DNA of 64,000 nt from Micropterix aruncella (taxonomy: Eukaryota; Arthropoda; Insecta; Lepidoptera; Micropterigidae), in assembly GCA_944548615.1 (NCBI GenBank), contig OX155967.1:25015898-25079897 (forward strand), given 5' to 3'. The notes under the pieces are model-generated. The model saw nothing but the letters and a program-made list of their open reading frames with translations, had not been told where the DNA came from and did not search any database. Both the position numbers and the translations under genes were made by a program. Of this stretch, positions 43,680-55,074 are shown piece by piece (position 1 is the first letter of the stretch; each line of letters opens with the position of its first letter).

Positions 43680-44610
43680 ACTTTTTCCAAAATTTGATTA
43701 TTTTAATATTTACCTCAGTACTAAATGAAAAAAAAAACAAATTGAAAAATTCGCCATTAATATTTTATTTATGTATTTAAAATCACCAGTTCGCTAGTCA
43801 TTTACGATATTTAAAAAACGGTATTTTTTAAACAACAATTTATTTCATTTTGCTTATATTAAGATTATGTTATCTCAATAACAAAAAAAATATAATTTAT
43901 AAATTATTTGTTTTCGATAATTTATAAAATTATTTTTTGAGTTATGCTCAGGTATAATTTCAAATGTTTTACAAATAGTTAGATAACGGTATAAAGTATC
44001 ATGTGAGTAAAGCCACACTTAGTGATCTTATGAGAAATACTCAGAGTATATATTTTATAGATAAAAAACTAGCCAAATTGACCAATTTTCAGGTACCGAT
44101 CTTTAAAATCATCTCAGTGCCAATTTATAAGTTCATAAGTTGATGGAACCTCTAATGGAGTCGGAAATCTTTCTAAATTCATTGGTTTTTCAGTAAAATT
44201 CAGCAAAAAAAAATGTGGTAAAAATGAAAACTCTACAAAAAAAATTATCTTGCCCAATTTTAGTCAAAAGCTAGAAAACTTTGAAAGGTTTTCAATTGGT
44301 TTGGAGTTTTCTTCACTTTTTGGCTCCGAGATTAACCAAACAAATTTGACCTCATATATCCCATTACTGACCTCTATAGCTATTATTACTATCCTCACAG
44401 GAAAAGCCTTTATGAGCATTTTTATAGAAATTCATGAATTTCTCATAACATAGAAAATATTTGCGGTATCAATCTCTGTTTACTACATCGTACCTTTGGT
44501 CTTTGGCTAACTAGTCATATATAGTTTATAGCAGAAAAAAATGTCGCGTTTAGATAAATCCAGTACTGCGCTTTGTAGTCTAACACCACTCAAAGCTGAC
44601 CGTCTCCATT
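43680..44610. other. Collagen intron sequence without recognisable features
   Basis: AT-rich intron. Short frames (for example at 44250) do not resemble proteins. No repeat boundary could be set. Confidence 0.5.
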
Positions 44611-44614
44611 GCAG

Positions 44615-44710
44615 TTAGGAATTCCAGAACCGGTTCAACCGGAACCAGCCAATCAAACGACATGCGATGTCGTTTGCCCGCAAGGACCTCCCGGTTTCAA
44701 TGGCAGTGTG
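44615..44710 (+). CDS. COL9A1: Collagen IX-like hinge exon, start of triple helix
   Basis: Acceptor CTCCATTGCAG, donor GTG/GTAAGT; 32 codons in phase 0. Encodes LGIPEPVQPEPANQTTCDVV then CPQGPPGFNGSV. A Pro/Glu linker with an N-Q-T glycosylation sequon and two Cys four residues apart precedes the first Gly-X-Y triplets. The paired Cys are probably for interchain disulphides (inference from FACIT collagens). Confidence 0.92.
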
Positions 44711-44825
44711 GTAAGTCAAATATTTTTACACAGATCTAAAAACTGATAAATTCCGAATTTGCCCATACAATTCAAGGCTAATTTAAAAATAATATTGTAT
44801 ATTTATACAAATTATTAAGAATTCT

Positions 44826-45015
44826 ATATCATATCATATCATATCATATCATATCACATCATATCATATCATATAATATCATATCTATTTTATCGTATCT
44901 TATCATATCATACCGTATCATATCATATCAGCTCATATCATATCATATCATGTCAATTATCATATCAATTATTATGCATTCTATGTCATATCATATCATT
45001 CTATATCGTATCATA
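44826..45015. repeat. (ATATC)n minisatellite
   Basis: Imperfect five-base repeats of CATAT for nearly 190 bp, with scattered variants (ACATC, TATTTT, GTCAATT). It is just inside the intron that also holds the BEL/Pao element. Confidence 0.93.
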
Positions 45016-45064
45016 TATTGTTTTTTTTGTTATTTAATATTTTTAGCAATGTTTTTAAAATCGC

Positions 45065-45183
<119 letters not shown>

Positions 45184-45439
45184 ATTATAATGTAAATATG
45201 TTTATACCATTATAGCATTTATTATTATTTATTAAAATCATATTTACGCAATGGTGTATTTTCCATATTATTGTATAAATACGATTAGGTATATACCTGC
45301 ATTGTAATATTCATACAAATTTTGATATTGAATTGTGTTATAGTGTTATTTATTACAATATATTATTAGATCTTAATTTTAAATCTTAAATACAGTCATT
45401 AATTATAAAAATAAAACGTTTTTATAATAATTAGGTTAA

Positions 45440-45595
45440 TTGTTAAATATTTTGCTTTGCTTAGTTTAGTCCTAGTTAGGTGGGCACTGAGCATTCGCTA
45501 CATTTGCGTGTTCAATTTTTCTTAGTCACTTATAACATTAATAACAATGTGACTAAATAAAAGTATTTAAATAAAAAATAAAAAATAAACATTTT
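45440..45595 (+). repeat. Retroposon 3' end with AAATA tail
   Basis: TTAGTCCTAGTTAGGTGGGC is similar to the AGTCCCAGTTGGGTGACAG segment near the 3' end of the LINE at 32330. It is followed by an AATAAA signal and AAATAAAAAATAAAAAATAA at the end. Likely a 5'-truncated copy of a related LINE. Confidence 0.5.
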
Positions 45596-46603
45596 TCAAT
45601 GAAGGAATAGAGGCATCCGCTCAAGGGACGTACATACATATAATATGTACATTTACTATAATTAGAGTTTTTATTTTACTTTATACTTTTGCATTTTTTT
45701 GCATCTATTTTTTGCAATTCAAATCATACTTTTTAGGTCAATTTTTCATAAAATATAATATACACGAAGATTTTCAGGGTTAGTAAGAGCATAAAGGCGT
45801 TGATAATATCATAGTAAAAATAAGAATAGTATAACATCTCCATAGTACGCACCGATTACGCACTCATACAAGCGCCCGTTGTCCGTACGCTACCACTCCA
45901 TAGATTCTCGGGCGCCTCGGTGCTAACCAGTCAGGGCTGTCGCGCGACAGCTAAGTATACAACGTGGAATGTTTTCTGTACAGGCTATAATGCAACCTAT
46001 CAGAAATTACATTTTGGAGTATTTACATTTACGTTACGAAATTACATTTACGAGGTAACGTTTATTCTTCATTTGCGTAGGTAAGTATGTGTCTAGGTAA
46101 GTAGGTGCATAGGTATGTAAGTGCGTAGGTAGGTAGATAGATGCGTTTTTGTTAAGTACCTACTTTAACTTACTAAAATGTAGGTATTTCGAACACATGC
46201 AACAAGTGATGAATGCTGTCACACAAAGTTAACACTAACTCATATATTCTGTTACAGTACAATTTCGGGAACCGACTCTTAATCTATAAACCAAAAATAC
46301 ATAAACGTACATAATAATTATAAATTATTGCATTTTTGCTGTCAAGGTGTTATTGCGTTTGAGATTAAAACTTGTCAGTTCAGCGAAGCGTAGGTACTTA
46401 TTTCGAAAACGGGCTCGAGATTTCCTACTGATGTTATTTTTCTATAATAATATCGTATTATATTGCTCAATGCTGTACTACGACTTGGAAGCTAGGAGTT
46501 TACTACGAAATGGTTGCCAAAATGCACTATGAAGTTGAGCAATTTAACACCATATATAAACAATGGTAGCGTTATCAATTTCTGCGCTTCGTTGAGTACT
46601 GGT

Positions 46604-47702
46604 TGGTTATAAAATCCATCAGTTATTTTTCTGTGAGTTTCTCCCACTGCTGAAGGGTGGTTTTTGTGGACTGTAAATGTTATTTACCTTCGCGTTCTCT
46701 CGTTCTTCCTGGCCGCCGAGTAGTCTCCCGTATCTGGTTCACACTCTATTAGATGATCACACAGTGAAAGAGTTTATTTCAAAAGAACGTTTATTGTCCC
46801 TCAATTTACTCGTGAGTTACAGTATACACTTAAATTATGCGCGCGAGTACGAGACCAGCCAAGGGCTGCCGTATGTACAACTATTATCCCGCCGCTTAAA
46901 GGTCGTTCATTCTCGACCTCGGTATTTTTGTGACTGTTCGATTTTCCAAAATCGTTCACTAGCCTCGCTAAAGCCCCGCCACTCTAACCCGTGATTGGTT
47001 AAAAGGCAATGGCGGCGGTAAGAGACCGGCCTACTGAGGGTTAAGGGGTGTGGCTTAGCGAGAGTACATATTATTCAATCAGGCTTACATTTTTAACTTA
47101 AATTAATCTCACCTTAATTGAAGGTAATTTTCTATAATATGTATTACTACTACATTATCATTAGGTTTATAGCGAAAATATGTAGATTAAACATTAACAA
47201 TACATCATATTTAGTACTTAAAATTCCTTCGAATAGCTAGCAAAATTATAAGTATTTGATTTTATCCAAGCTTTCAGTCGAATAATTAATAGCCTCCTAA
47301 TTACCTCAAACATTGCGATTATTTTGAGATTACCACATTTGTTTTAATATAAGAGGGTTGCGCGAGCGGCTTGCCGCGTTTACGATTTTTTGTTATCGGT
47401 CGACACCCTCGATATATCCACTGCGAGAAATGACAGGCTGATAATTAATTAGGGGTCTTCGGCCCTTAAAGACGGCGATATATTATTACCAGGACCTTTC
47501 ATGGAATTTTGTCCTGCGTATTTAGTTAGGACTTCCTTGCGGATGATTTTAATATTTGAATGAGCCGTATTTTGTTTCAGTGTCTGTTATTTATGTCTGT
47601 TATGGGGTGGCTCGAGCGTGTGAAAGAGGAATATAAGCTTCTAAGAATCGATCTCTCGCGAACAGCCACCCATATTAGATAATGCAAGTGATAATTCGTA
47701 CA
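46604..47702 (-). repeat. 3' LTR of the BEL/Pao element (full length, 1.1 kb)
   Basis: On the minus strand it starts TGTACGAATTATCACTTGC directly after the purine run AGCGGGGAAA (47703-47712, probable polypurine tract) and ends in ...GGATTTTATAACCA. It has TG/CA termini. Bases 46604-47194 are repeated at 53471-54061; bases 47195-47702 have no partner at the other end. The LTR start is inferred from the polypurine tract and TG. Confidence 0.8.
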
Positions 47703-47781
47703 TTTCCCCGCTCATGGCAACGTGCCATTAACTTATTTTACGAATTATTTACCTTAAATCTACGTTATTTATATCTATGGC

Positions 47782-50290
47782 TTATTCTATTCGGGCGGAC
47801 AATTCTAATCTAACTAGTTTGCTTATTGACCTGCGATAAATTTTTCCGTCGATTTTTACATCTACTATCCTGACAACACCTGTTTTGTCAGGGTAGACTT
47901 CCGTTACTATAGCGCGAGGCCATCTTCCTCTTTCTAGAGAGGGATCCAATATTAACACCAGTTCCCCCACCCTTAGTGGAGGTTGTACCTCCTTCCATTT
48001 AGGTCGAGAGACTAGCATAGGTAGTACTTCTTTAGACCACCTATTCCAAAAAGCGTCAGCTAGAGCTTGGGTCTGTCTCCACTGTTTACGGTTACATAAA
48101 TCTCCAATGGTAAATTTACCCATAGCGGTGCTGTTAGAGTGTCCTAACAAAAAGCTTTGCGGCGTAAGTGGCTCCTGGTCTCGACTGTCTATAGTAATGT
48201 GCGAGATAGGCCGCTGATTAAGGATTGACTCCACTTCAGCCAATAAAGTCTGCATCATTTCCACAGAAGGCGCTCTTTCTTTCAATATGGCGTACAAAGC
48301 TCTTTTGGCTGACTTAACCATCGATTCCCAGCAGCCGCCATGATGGGGAGAAGCAGGTGGTATAAACCTCCAGTCAATCTGGTCGTTACTTAAACGTTCA
48401 CGGATACGTTCATCGTCAATCTCTGAAACGACCTTCTTCAATTCGGCACTCGCACCCTTTAGATTAGATCCATTATCTGACATTATCACCCTTGGTTTGC
48501 CCCGCCGGGCTATGAATCTTCTTATCGCTTGTATTGTCGAATTAGTAGACAAATCATATCCTAATTCAATGTGAACCGCTCGTGTGGTTAGACAAGAGAA
48601 CAACACGCCATATCGTTTCTCCACTTTTCTTCGTATAGTCACCTGAACCGGCCCGAAGTAGTCTACGCCTACGGCGTTAAAACACCTCGTATGATGCTGC
48701 AAACGTGACATCGGGAGTTGTCCCATCAACGCTGTGACTGGTTTTGCCCTTCTCATTTTGCACAGCATACACTGGTATATAAATTTTTTGACCGTTTGAC
48801 GGGGTCTAATTAGCCAGAACCTCTGGCGTAGGCTGGCCAATGTCGTTTCAACCCCGGAATGAGCCATCTCCTCATGAGTTCTTACCACCAGTAGTTGTGT
48901 ATAGCGATCCCGGCCGTCAAGTATTATGGGATACTTAGTGTCGTGTGGTATACCCGGCGCATTTGCGATGCGGCCGCCTACTCTTATTAAGCCCCGCTCG
49001 TCTAAGTACGCATTTAAACCTATCAAACGGCTATTCCTAGGTAAAGTCCCTTTCACTCGTATAAGTTCTATTTCTTTCTTAAAAGAACGACTCTGCGACT
49101 CCTTTAATAATATTATTTCAGCGCTGGCAATGTCTTGTCCGTTTAAAATGCAGTTATTCGTGGCACCTCTACATAGTTGAATAAACTTCCTAACGTATGC
49201 GGCTACGCGCAATAATCTGCGATGTTGGGAGAATCTCGCGACATCTATTGTGCTCGTAGGTACAGCGTGTAGCGCAAATACCGCCAATGGTTTATACTCG
49301 AGGGATATCTTATCCTTTTCCCCGGGTTGATGGGGAACCTTTGCCGGCCATACCTCTGGTGGCTGTCTAAGGTATTCAGGACCATTCAGCCAACGGCTCT
49401 CGGGCGAGAGGTCAATTTTTGACTTCGCTCTCGTAGCTTCATCTGCAGGATTACTATTTCCGCTTAACCATCTCCACTCCTCCGGGGTAGTCAGTTCGTC
49501 CAATACTCCCAGACGGTTAGAGACAAATTGTTGGTGGTCGGAGCTACGTGAACGTATCCACCAAAGTACGTTCATCGAGTCTGTCCATAAAATCTTTTCA
49601 TGAAATTTAATTTTGTACTCGCTAGTGATTTTTTTCGCTAGTTCGGCGCCTAATAGTGCTGCTGTCAGTTCTAAACGCGGTATTGTCATTTTTTTTAACG
49701 GCGCGACTCTGTTTTTACTTGCGATAAAGGATGTGGTCGGTTCTTCGCCTGGTCTGGCTATTCTCATATACGCGACAGCGCACATAGCCTCTTGAGACGC
49801 GTCACAATATATGTGTAATTGTCTATTTTCGGAGGGATTCTTTGTTACGCCGTGATAGCGTGAAATCCTTACGTCCTTCGCCGAGCGAAGGGCATTTATC
49901 CATTCACCCCAACCTTTGAAAATATCTTGTGTGACCTCCTCATCCCAGGCTACACCGCTGGTCCACACCTTTTGCATTAGAATTTTGGCTCGGATAGTTA
50001 TTGGGCTTAATACCCCGAGTGGGTCATAAATTGACATTACTACCTTAAGAGCCTCTCGTTTCGTTGGCACTCTCTGGCCCGTTTTTAAGGCGTCATCGAG
50101 TTTTTCTAACCTAAAATTAAATGTAAGTTGGTCACTTTCTGGCAACCATTCTAACCCTAAAAGCCGTTGAGAGCTTATCTCTCCTTTCTCCAGAGCAATA
50201 TTATGGGTAGCTTTCCTTTCTTCGGGTATTTCGTTCAAAACGCTTTGATAATTAGACGCCCAGCCCTTTAAGAAAAAATTCCCTTGTTGA
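47782..50290 (-). CDS. BEL/Pao pol, downstream part: RNase H and integrase
   Basis: The frame continues the polyprotein after a one-base shift and has no ATG of its own. Counting from the Leu codon at 50238, the RNase H domain shows HIYCDASQEAM (D145), E190 in RLELTAALLGAEL and D220 in ILWTDSMNVLWW. The integrase zinc domain has H455, H460, C490 and C493, followed by the catalytic core D526 (VGVDYFGP), D588 (IMSDNGSN) and E638 (CWESM). The C-terminus (PPLRVGELVLILDP...GRWPRAIVTEVYPD) is the usual BEL-type tail. All catalytic residues are present. The region just after the shift still belongs to the reverse transcriptase connection. Confidence 0.93.
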
Positions 50291-50300
50291 TGTATGTAAA

Positions 50301-53300
50301 TTATGTTTTTATCACGTTACGAGCTTCTTCTATTGAAGAAGACCCGAAAGCAAGGTCGTCCATAAAGTGATGGTCTGTGATAGCCTCCACTGCTAGAGGG
50401 TACTGATTCTTGAAACGTTCAGCGTTTTTATTTCGGATATAGAGGGCTGATGTCGGGGATGACCGAGAACCGAATATTAAAGAGGACATTTTTAGGATAC
50501 GAGGTTCTATATCGCGCCGATATCCCCGCCAAAGGAACAACTGACTATAGGTATCGTCCTCGATCACCTTAATACGCATGAACATGTCCCCAATATCGGC
50601 GGTAAAAGCCACCGGATGCTCGCGGAACCTAAAAAGTATACCTGTTATGCTTTGATTATAGTCTGGCCCCGTTATCAGTAAGCTATTTAGAGATACTCCC
50701 TTTACGCTAGCAGCAGCGTCATGCACGATCCTAAGCTTGTTTCCTTTGGCGGCGCTACAGACACCCAAGTGTGGTAAAAACCATATATCAGTTCGGCCGG
50801 CTAATTTGGAAGGGTCTACTTCTTCGGCGTAACCTTCTGCTAAGTACTTGTCCATTTTCTGACAATAAGCGTCTCCATAGGTCCGATCTCTGTCCATTTT
50901 TCTCTCGACGGCGTGAAGTCGAGCTAGCGCCATAGGTCGGCTATCAGGAAGAACACGTCTGTCATCTCGCCAGAGCAACCCCGTGTGCCATACCCCGCCG
51001 TTTAACGAAGTAGTGGATTCTAATAATTTTTTAGACCTTACCGAGTCCGCAAGTTCTCGCTTTTTATTCGGCCAGTCTTGCTCTAATCTGAGGTTTTCCT
51101 CGAGTAATCTCTGAAGAGACGCGTCATTGCTACCGCTATCACTTAGGCAGAAGCTATGTAATGCGTCATTTTGCCTATCTACAGATACTCGTCCCACTGG
51201 AACCCAGCCCAGTAGTGTTTTTGACAACGATAATTCGTCATTAATGCGCCTTAATCCGCGTGAAACGATTAATTCCCAACAATTAGCCCCGATTAGTAGG
51301 CGCGGTTGGACATCTGATATTTTGTCGACTTTCACCGCAGTCAAAGTGTCAAAATCAGAGGCGGCCGCCGATAAATTTTTTAATTTCGGAAGGTTTAACG
51401 CCGCAATACTATAAGCCTGCACGTCGAAAACCTTACGGCCCAATTCCCCCCTTATTTGAAACGAGACTGTTTCAGCCCCTTTAGAAGAAGTTTTCATACT
51501 TCCTATACCACATACCTCCATATTGGTGGGAGGCCCTCTAATATTCAGCTCTTGCGCGACTTCGCGGTCTATTATAGAGACCGTCGATCCGCTGTCTAAA
51601 AGCGCGTAAACTACCTTTCTCCCCTTTGGTCCTATTAACGTTATCGGTAAAACTTGCAAGAGGACTCTGTTGTTGGCTACTGTATGCGCGACAATAGCCC
51701 CGGTCTGTGTTTCACCTTCGGCTGTTGCCGTAATTATCTCGGTTCCGCCGAGCGCCGCGTCCGCGGCAGTAAGTAAGAAATGATACTTAAATCGAGGAAA
51801 CCTTTTATAGGCTGGGCAGTTTTTCCTGCCGTGCGAAGGTGCAAGGCATTTAAAGCATCGCTTAAGTGATTTTACGACTCCCCAGCGAGAGTCTAGGGAA
51901 AGTTTTTTAAACCTTTCGCATTTGCTGAGAAAATGATCGCCGGTACAATTTGGGCATTTCATACGAGACTGCTCAGTCATGTTAAGAACGTAATTTTTAT
52001 GATTTTGCTGTTTATACTTTTTATCGCGCGCTACTACTTGATTTTTTCTACCGCTGTCTAATGGACCTATTCCCGCATCTTGCGAGTCTATCGCTAGTGT
52101 TTCTAGCCAAGATGCGAATCGTATGATAACCGGTTCGTCTGGTTTACCCTTTCCTTTATCTCCTAGCCACAATGTTAATAAGTTTTTTGGCAACTTCGCT
52201 ACAAGAGAACCTAAAAGTTCTGGGTTCCATAGGTGCTCAATCCTATTTACTGATTTTACTGTGGCCACCAGATTCTTAACTTGGCAAGCAAATTGCAACA
52301 ATTCCTCTGCTTCTATAAATTCAGAGAGGTCCCTGGTTTTACGTAAATCAGCTAGTGTGCGCTGAATAATTACATTTGGATTTCCAAATAACGTCTCTAA
52401 TGTTTTCATTATTTCGCCAACGTTCGCAGGGGATAAAAGTAACCCTGAAACGCAATCTCTTGCTCGTCCGCGTATCGCGGATTGCAAGCGAAGTAAGTTT
52501 TGTTCGTCATTCAGACCTATAACTTCGGTGGACTGGTTAAAAATCGATTTAAAGGCTAAAAACTGAAGTGGATCTCCACTAAAGTGTGGAAGTTCCTTGT
52601 TATATTGCGGCTTCGAGGAGGCTATTGAAATTACTCGACATACCTGGCTTATTAATTTTTTGCTCGCGCTGTCATCGGACCCGTCTCCTGTGCTGGAGCC
52701 AGCGGCCGCGGCGGCGTCTGTGGCCGCCGCGTCCGCTGCGGTCGCGATTTCGCCGCCCGCTGCGCGATGCGCCGCCCCGTCAGGTGCCGCCGCGCCCGCC
52801 TCGAGCCGCATCCCCTCGTGCGCCGCGCGATGTGTTGCCCCGTGAGGTGCCGCCGCGCCCGCCTCGTGCTGCATCGCCTCGTCCGATTCTTCTTCTCTCC
52901 TGCCGCGGTATCTCTCTTCATTTCGTGGTTTTATTTGGTCGGGTTCACTATATGAAGTCAGCGGTGCTTGCGTCTCTGCCCACAGCGTAGTACGACCTGC
53001 TGTTTCTTCAAGATCGGCGTAACTTCTTGTCTCCCATTCTCCGCTTTTTTCTGAGTCGTAAGCTTCGGAAACTACGTCTAACACTCTAAGTGCGTGCTGA
53101 CGGTCTGCTTCTAGCATCTGCAATTCAGCTTCTAAATCTGCATGTTGCACTTGAATCGCAGCCGCCGCTCCTGCCGCCTCCGATCTGCGTTTTGCCGTCG
53201 CTATCTCTTCGGTCGCACGGAGTTGTTCCCTTTGCGTTATCGCCTCTGATTCCAATTTTTTCTTTTCCGCGGCTACCTTTGCTTGTTCTCTGGTGACCCG

Positions 53301-53408
53301 CCTCAGTTGTTCTGATGCTTCTTTCACTTCCTGAACTCTTTCACTCCTCCTGCTGCTTTGTGACCAGGTCCGCCTCGATACGTTCGATTTTTCTGCGGTC
53401 GACTCCAT
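50301..53408 (-). CDS. BEL/Pao gag-protease-reverse transcriptase, frameshifted at its end
   Basis: An ATG-initiated frame of 1035 codons. Residues 20-110 form a long charged coiled coil; 180-220 hold a duplicated Ala-rich segment (EAGAAAPHGA and EAGAAAPDGA); gag core follows at about 250-450. Two zinc knuckles (CPNCTGDHFLSKC at 485 and CFKCLAPSHGRKNC at 518) are followed by an aspartic protease with YALLDSGSTVSIID (about 601). The reverse transcriptase shows KLRIVHDAAA, AFTADIGDMFMRIKV and HHFMDDLA, the metal-binding pair at 1017-1018. The frame then stops 15 codons later, in an A-rich stretch; pol continues in another frame. A one-base deletion or sequencing error at the A-run is likelier than programmed shifting, because the break lies within the reverse transcriptase. 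Confidence 0.93.
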   Translation of the reverse strand: MESTAEKSNVSRRTWSQSSRRSERVQEVKEASEQLRRVTREQAKVAAEKKKLESEAITQREQLRATEEIATAKRRSEAAGAAAAIQVQHADLEAELQMLEADRQHALRVLDVVSEAYDSEKSGEWETRSYADLEETAGRTTLWAETQAPLTSYSEPDQIKPRNEERYRGRREEESDEAMQHEAGAAAPHGATHRAAHEGMRLEAGAAAPDGAAHRAAGGEIATAADAAATDAAAAAGSSTGDGSDDSASKKLISQVCRVISIASSKPQYNKELPHFSGDPLQFLAFKSIFNQSTEVIGLNDEQNLLRLQSAIRGRARDCVSGLLLSPANVGEIMKTLETLFGNPNVIIQRTLADLRKTRDLSEFIEAEELLQFACQVKNLVATVKSVNRIEHLWNPELLGSLVAKLPKNLLTLWLGDKGKGKPDEPVIIRFASWLETLAIDSQDAGIGPLDSGRKNQVVARDKKYKQQNHKNYVLNMTEQSRMKCPNCTGDHFLSKCERFKKLSLDSRWGVVKSLKRCFKCLAPSHGRKNCPAYKRFPRFKYHFLLTAADAALGGTEIITATAEGETQTGAIVAHTVANNRVLLQVLPITLIGPKGRKVVYALLDSGSTVSIIDREVAQELNIRGPPTNMEVCGIGSMKTSSKGAETVSFQIRGELGRKVFDVQAYSIAALNLPKLKNLSAAASDFDTLTAVKVDKISDVQPRLLIGANCWELIVSRGLRRINDELSLSKTLLGWVPVGRVSVDRQNDALHSFCLSDSGSNDASLQRLLEENLRLEQDWPNKKRELADSVRSKKLLESTTSLNGGVWHTGLLWRDDRRVLPDSRPMALARLHAVERKMDRDRTYGDAYCQKMDKYLAEGYAEEVDPSKLAGRTDIWFLPHLGVCSAAKGNKLRIVHDAAASVKGVSLNSLLITGPDYNQSITGILFRFREHPVAFTADIGDMFMRIKVIEDDTYSQLFLWRGYRRDIEPRILKMSSLIFGSRSSPTSALYIRNKNAERFKNQYPLAVEAITDHHFMDDLAFGSSSIEEARNVIKT

Positions 53409-53470
53409 CGTACAATTTATTTTTCAAGGTTCTTTTCTTTATTTTTCATCCGGCTGCGATGGATCACTTA

Positions 53471-54061
53471 TGGTTATAAAATCCATCAGTTATTTTTCTG
53501 TGAGTTTCTCCCACTGCTGAAGGGTGGTTTTTGTGGACTGTAAATGTTATTTACCTTCGCGTTCTCTCGTTCTTCCTGGCCGCCGAGTAGTCTCCCGTAT
53601 CTGGTTCACACTCTATTAGATGATCACACAGTGAAAGAGTTTATTTCAAAAGAACGTTTATTGTCCCTCAATTTACTCGTGAGTTACAGTATACACTTAA
53701 ATTATGCGCGCGAGTACGAGACCAGCCAAGGGCTGCCGTATGTACAACTATTATCCCGCCGCTTAAAGGTCGTTCATTCTCGACCTCGGTATTTTTGTGA
53801 CTGTTCGATTTTCCAAAATCGTTCACTAGCCTCGCTAAAGCCCCGCCACTCTAACCCGTGATTGGTTAAAAGGCAATGGCGGCGGTAAGAGACCGGCCTA
53901 CTGAGGGTTAAGGGGTGTGGCTTAGCGAGAGTACATATTATTCAATCAGGCTTACATTTTTAACTTAAATTAATCTCACCTTAATTGAGGGTAATTTTCT
54001 ATAATATGTATTACTACTACATTATCATTAGGTTTATAGCGAAAATATGTAGATTAAACAT
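53471..54061 (-). repeat. 5' LTR of the BEL/Pao element, U3-truncated
   Basis: 591 bp equal to 46604-47194. On the minus strand it should begin with about 510 more bases of U3, but instead joins the inverted segment 54062-54134. The leader between LTR and gag start is only about 62 bp. Confidence 0.93.
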
Positions 54062-54134
54062 TTACAGTCCACAAAAACCACCCTTCAGCAGTGGGAGAAA
54101 CTCACAGAAAAATAACTGATGGATTTTATAACCA
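54062..54134 (+). repeat. Inverted 73-bp copy of the LTR U5 end
   Basis: Exact reverse complement of 46604-46676 (and 53471-53543), from TTACAGTCCAC to TTTTATAACCA. It makes the two outer ends of the element inverted repeats of each other. At the junction the LTR body (AAACATT) and the inverted copy's continuation (AACATTT) share AACATT. CTGGT follows directly, matching the left flank. Confidence 0.95.
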
Positions 54135-54139
54135 CTGGT

Positions 54140-55070
54140 AACACACTACTAAGCGTCCTGCGGTCATGCGAACCCAACTGGATCGGCGTAACGAATTTCC
54201 GGAGGCTGCAGGCGTGGGAAAAGGACGGTGTTAGACGCGATGGAAATAGCCATACACTGGATAGCAATACTGGCTAGAAGTATCATAAGCAAAGATAATG
54301 ACTGATGCATGTGAAAAATTATACTGGATCTTCACAATAAGTCTGGACAATTAAGCCAATAGTTCGTATTTTATTGAACAATTCCCAGTATTTGACTTTT
54401 CTACTAACCAGCTTTAGATCGAGGTCCTGCAGAGTCCTCACCCTTAATCGTGAGGCAATTAGCCTCTCAAATGAGAGTATCCAATGATAGTGCCAAGAAA
54501 GATTTAATAGTGTGTTTGTTTCTACTCTTTATTGAGACATTTCACAATGGGCGGGTTTATTATCATAAGACAATCTCTTACAACCAACCCTACTATTAGG
54601 TGCTCATATTTATTTATTTGTTATATTCATAATATTTATTAGATATTATTCAAGAGCATTACAGACGAATCCAATTCGCCCTTGAATATTAAATCTAGAG
54701 TGCGAGTCCATAATAAATGACTTACATAACTAAATTAATGCTAACATTGAACAAGATAAAACATAAATATATAAAACTAAGAAAAGAAAGATTATGATAC
54801 ACATGAGATAGCAGGGAGTTGCCTTTTGAGCTGCCAAATGGATATACAAAAGATGTCTATTTCTGTGGGTAAGGAATTAAAGCTATAACCCTTCCGACTA
54901 CGAAAATATTTGTACGATGGTACGGCACATTAAAAAATAGATGCGATCTCCTCCCTGTGTAATTTACCCGTACTTACAATTCAAATTTACATAGTATCTC
55001 TGGCAAATAAATAGTTCCTTCAATTAATTTATATGCAAATATAATTAGGCGAATATATTAACGCGTTTCA
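54140..55070. other. Collagen intron, unassigned
   Basis: Bases 54140-54300 continue the sequence that preceded the BEL/Pao insertion. The rest is AT-rich, with a block at 54600-54960 (ATTCAAGAGCATTACAGACG, CTATAACCCTTCCGACTACG) that may be a decayed retroposon on the minus strand. Nothing certain. Confidence 0.4.
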
Positions 55071-55074
55071 AGAT

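Larger units (their letters stand above)
46604..54134 (-). mobile_element. BEL/Pao LTR retrotransposon, complete, in a collagen intron
   Basis: Flanked by the 5-bp direct repeat CTGGT (46599-46603 and 54135-54139), the size usual for BEL/Pao. It lies opposite to the collagen gene. On its own strand the order is partial 5' LTR (right), gag with zinc knuckles, aspartic protease, reverse transcriptase, RNase H, integrase, polypurine tract, full 3' LTR (left). The parts shared between LTRs (591 bp) show only one difference by eye (GAAGG versus GAGGG), so insertion is recent. The 5' LTR lacks the first ~510 bp of U3 and ends in an inverted U5 copy. Gag-pol has one frameshift near 50300. Confidence 0.95.

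Noticed and set aside
46677..46994. 105-codon ORF repeated at 53544-53861
   Set aside because: It lies within both LTRs on the strand opposite to the element; the repetition reflects LTR identity and not a gene.
52586..52990. Arg/Pro/Ala-rich plus-strand ORFs opposite BEL gag
   Set aside because: They mirror the Ala-rich duplicated segment of gag on the minus strand and are compositional artefacts.
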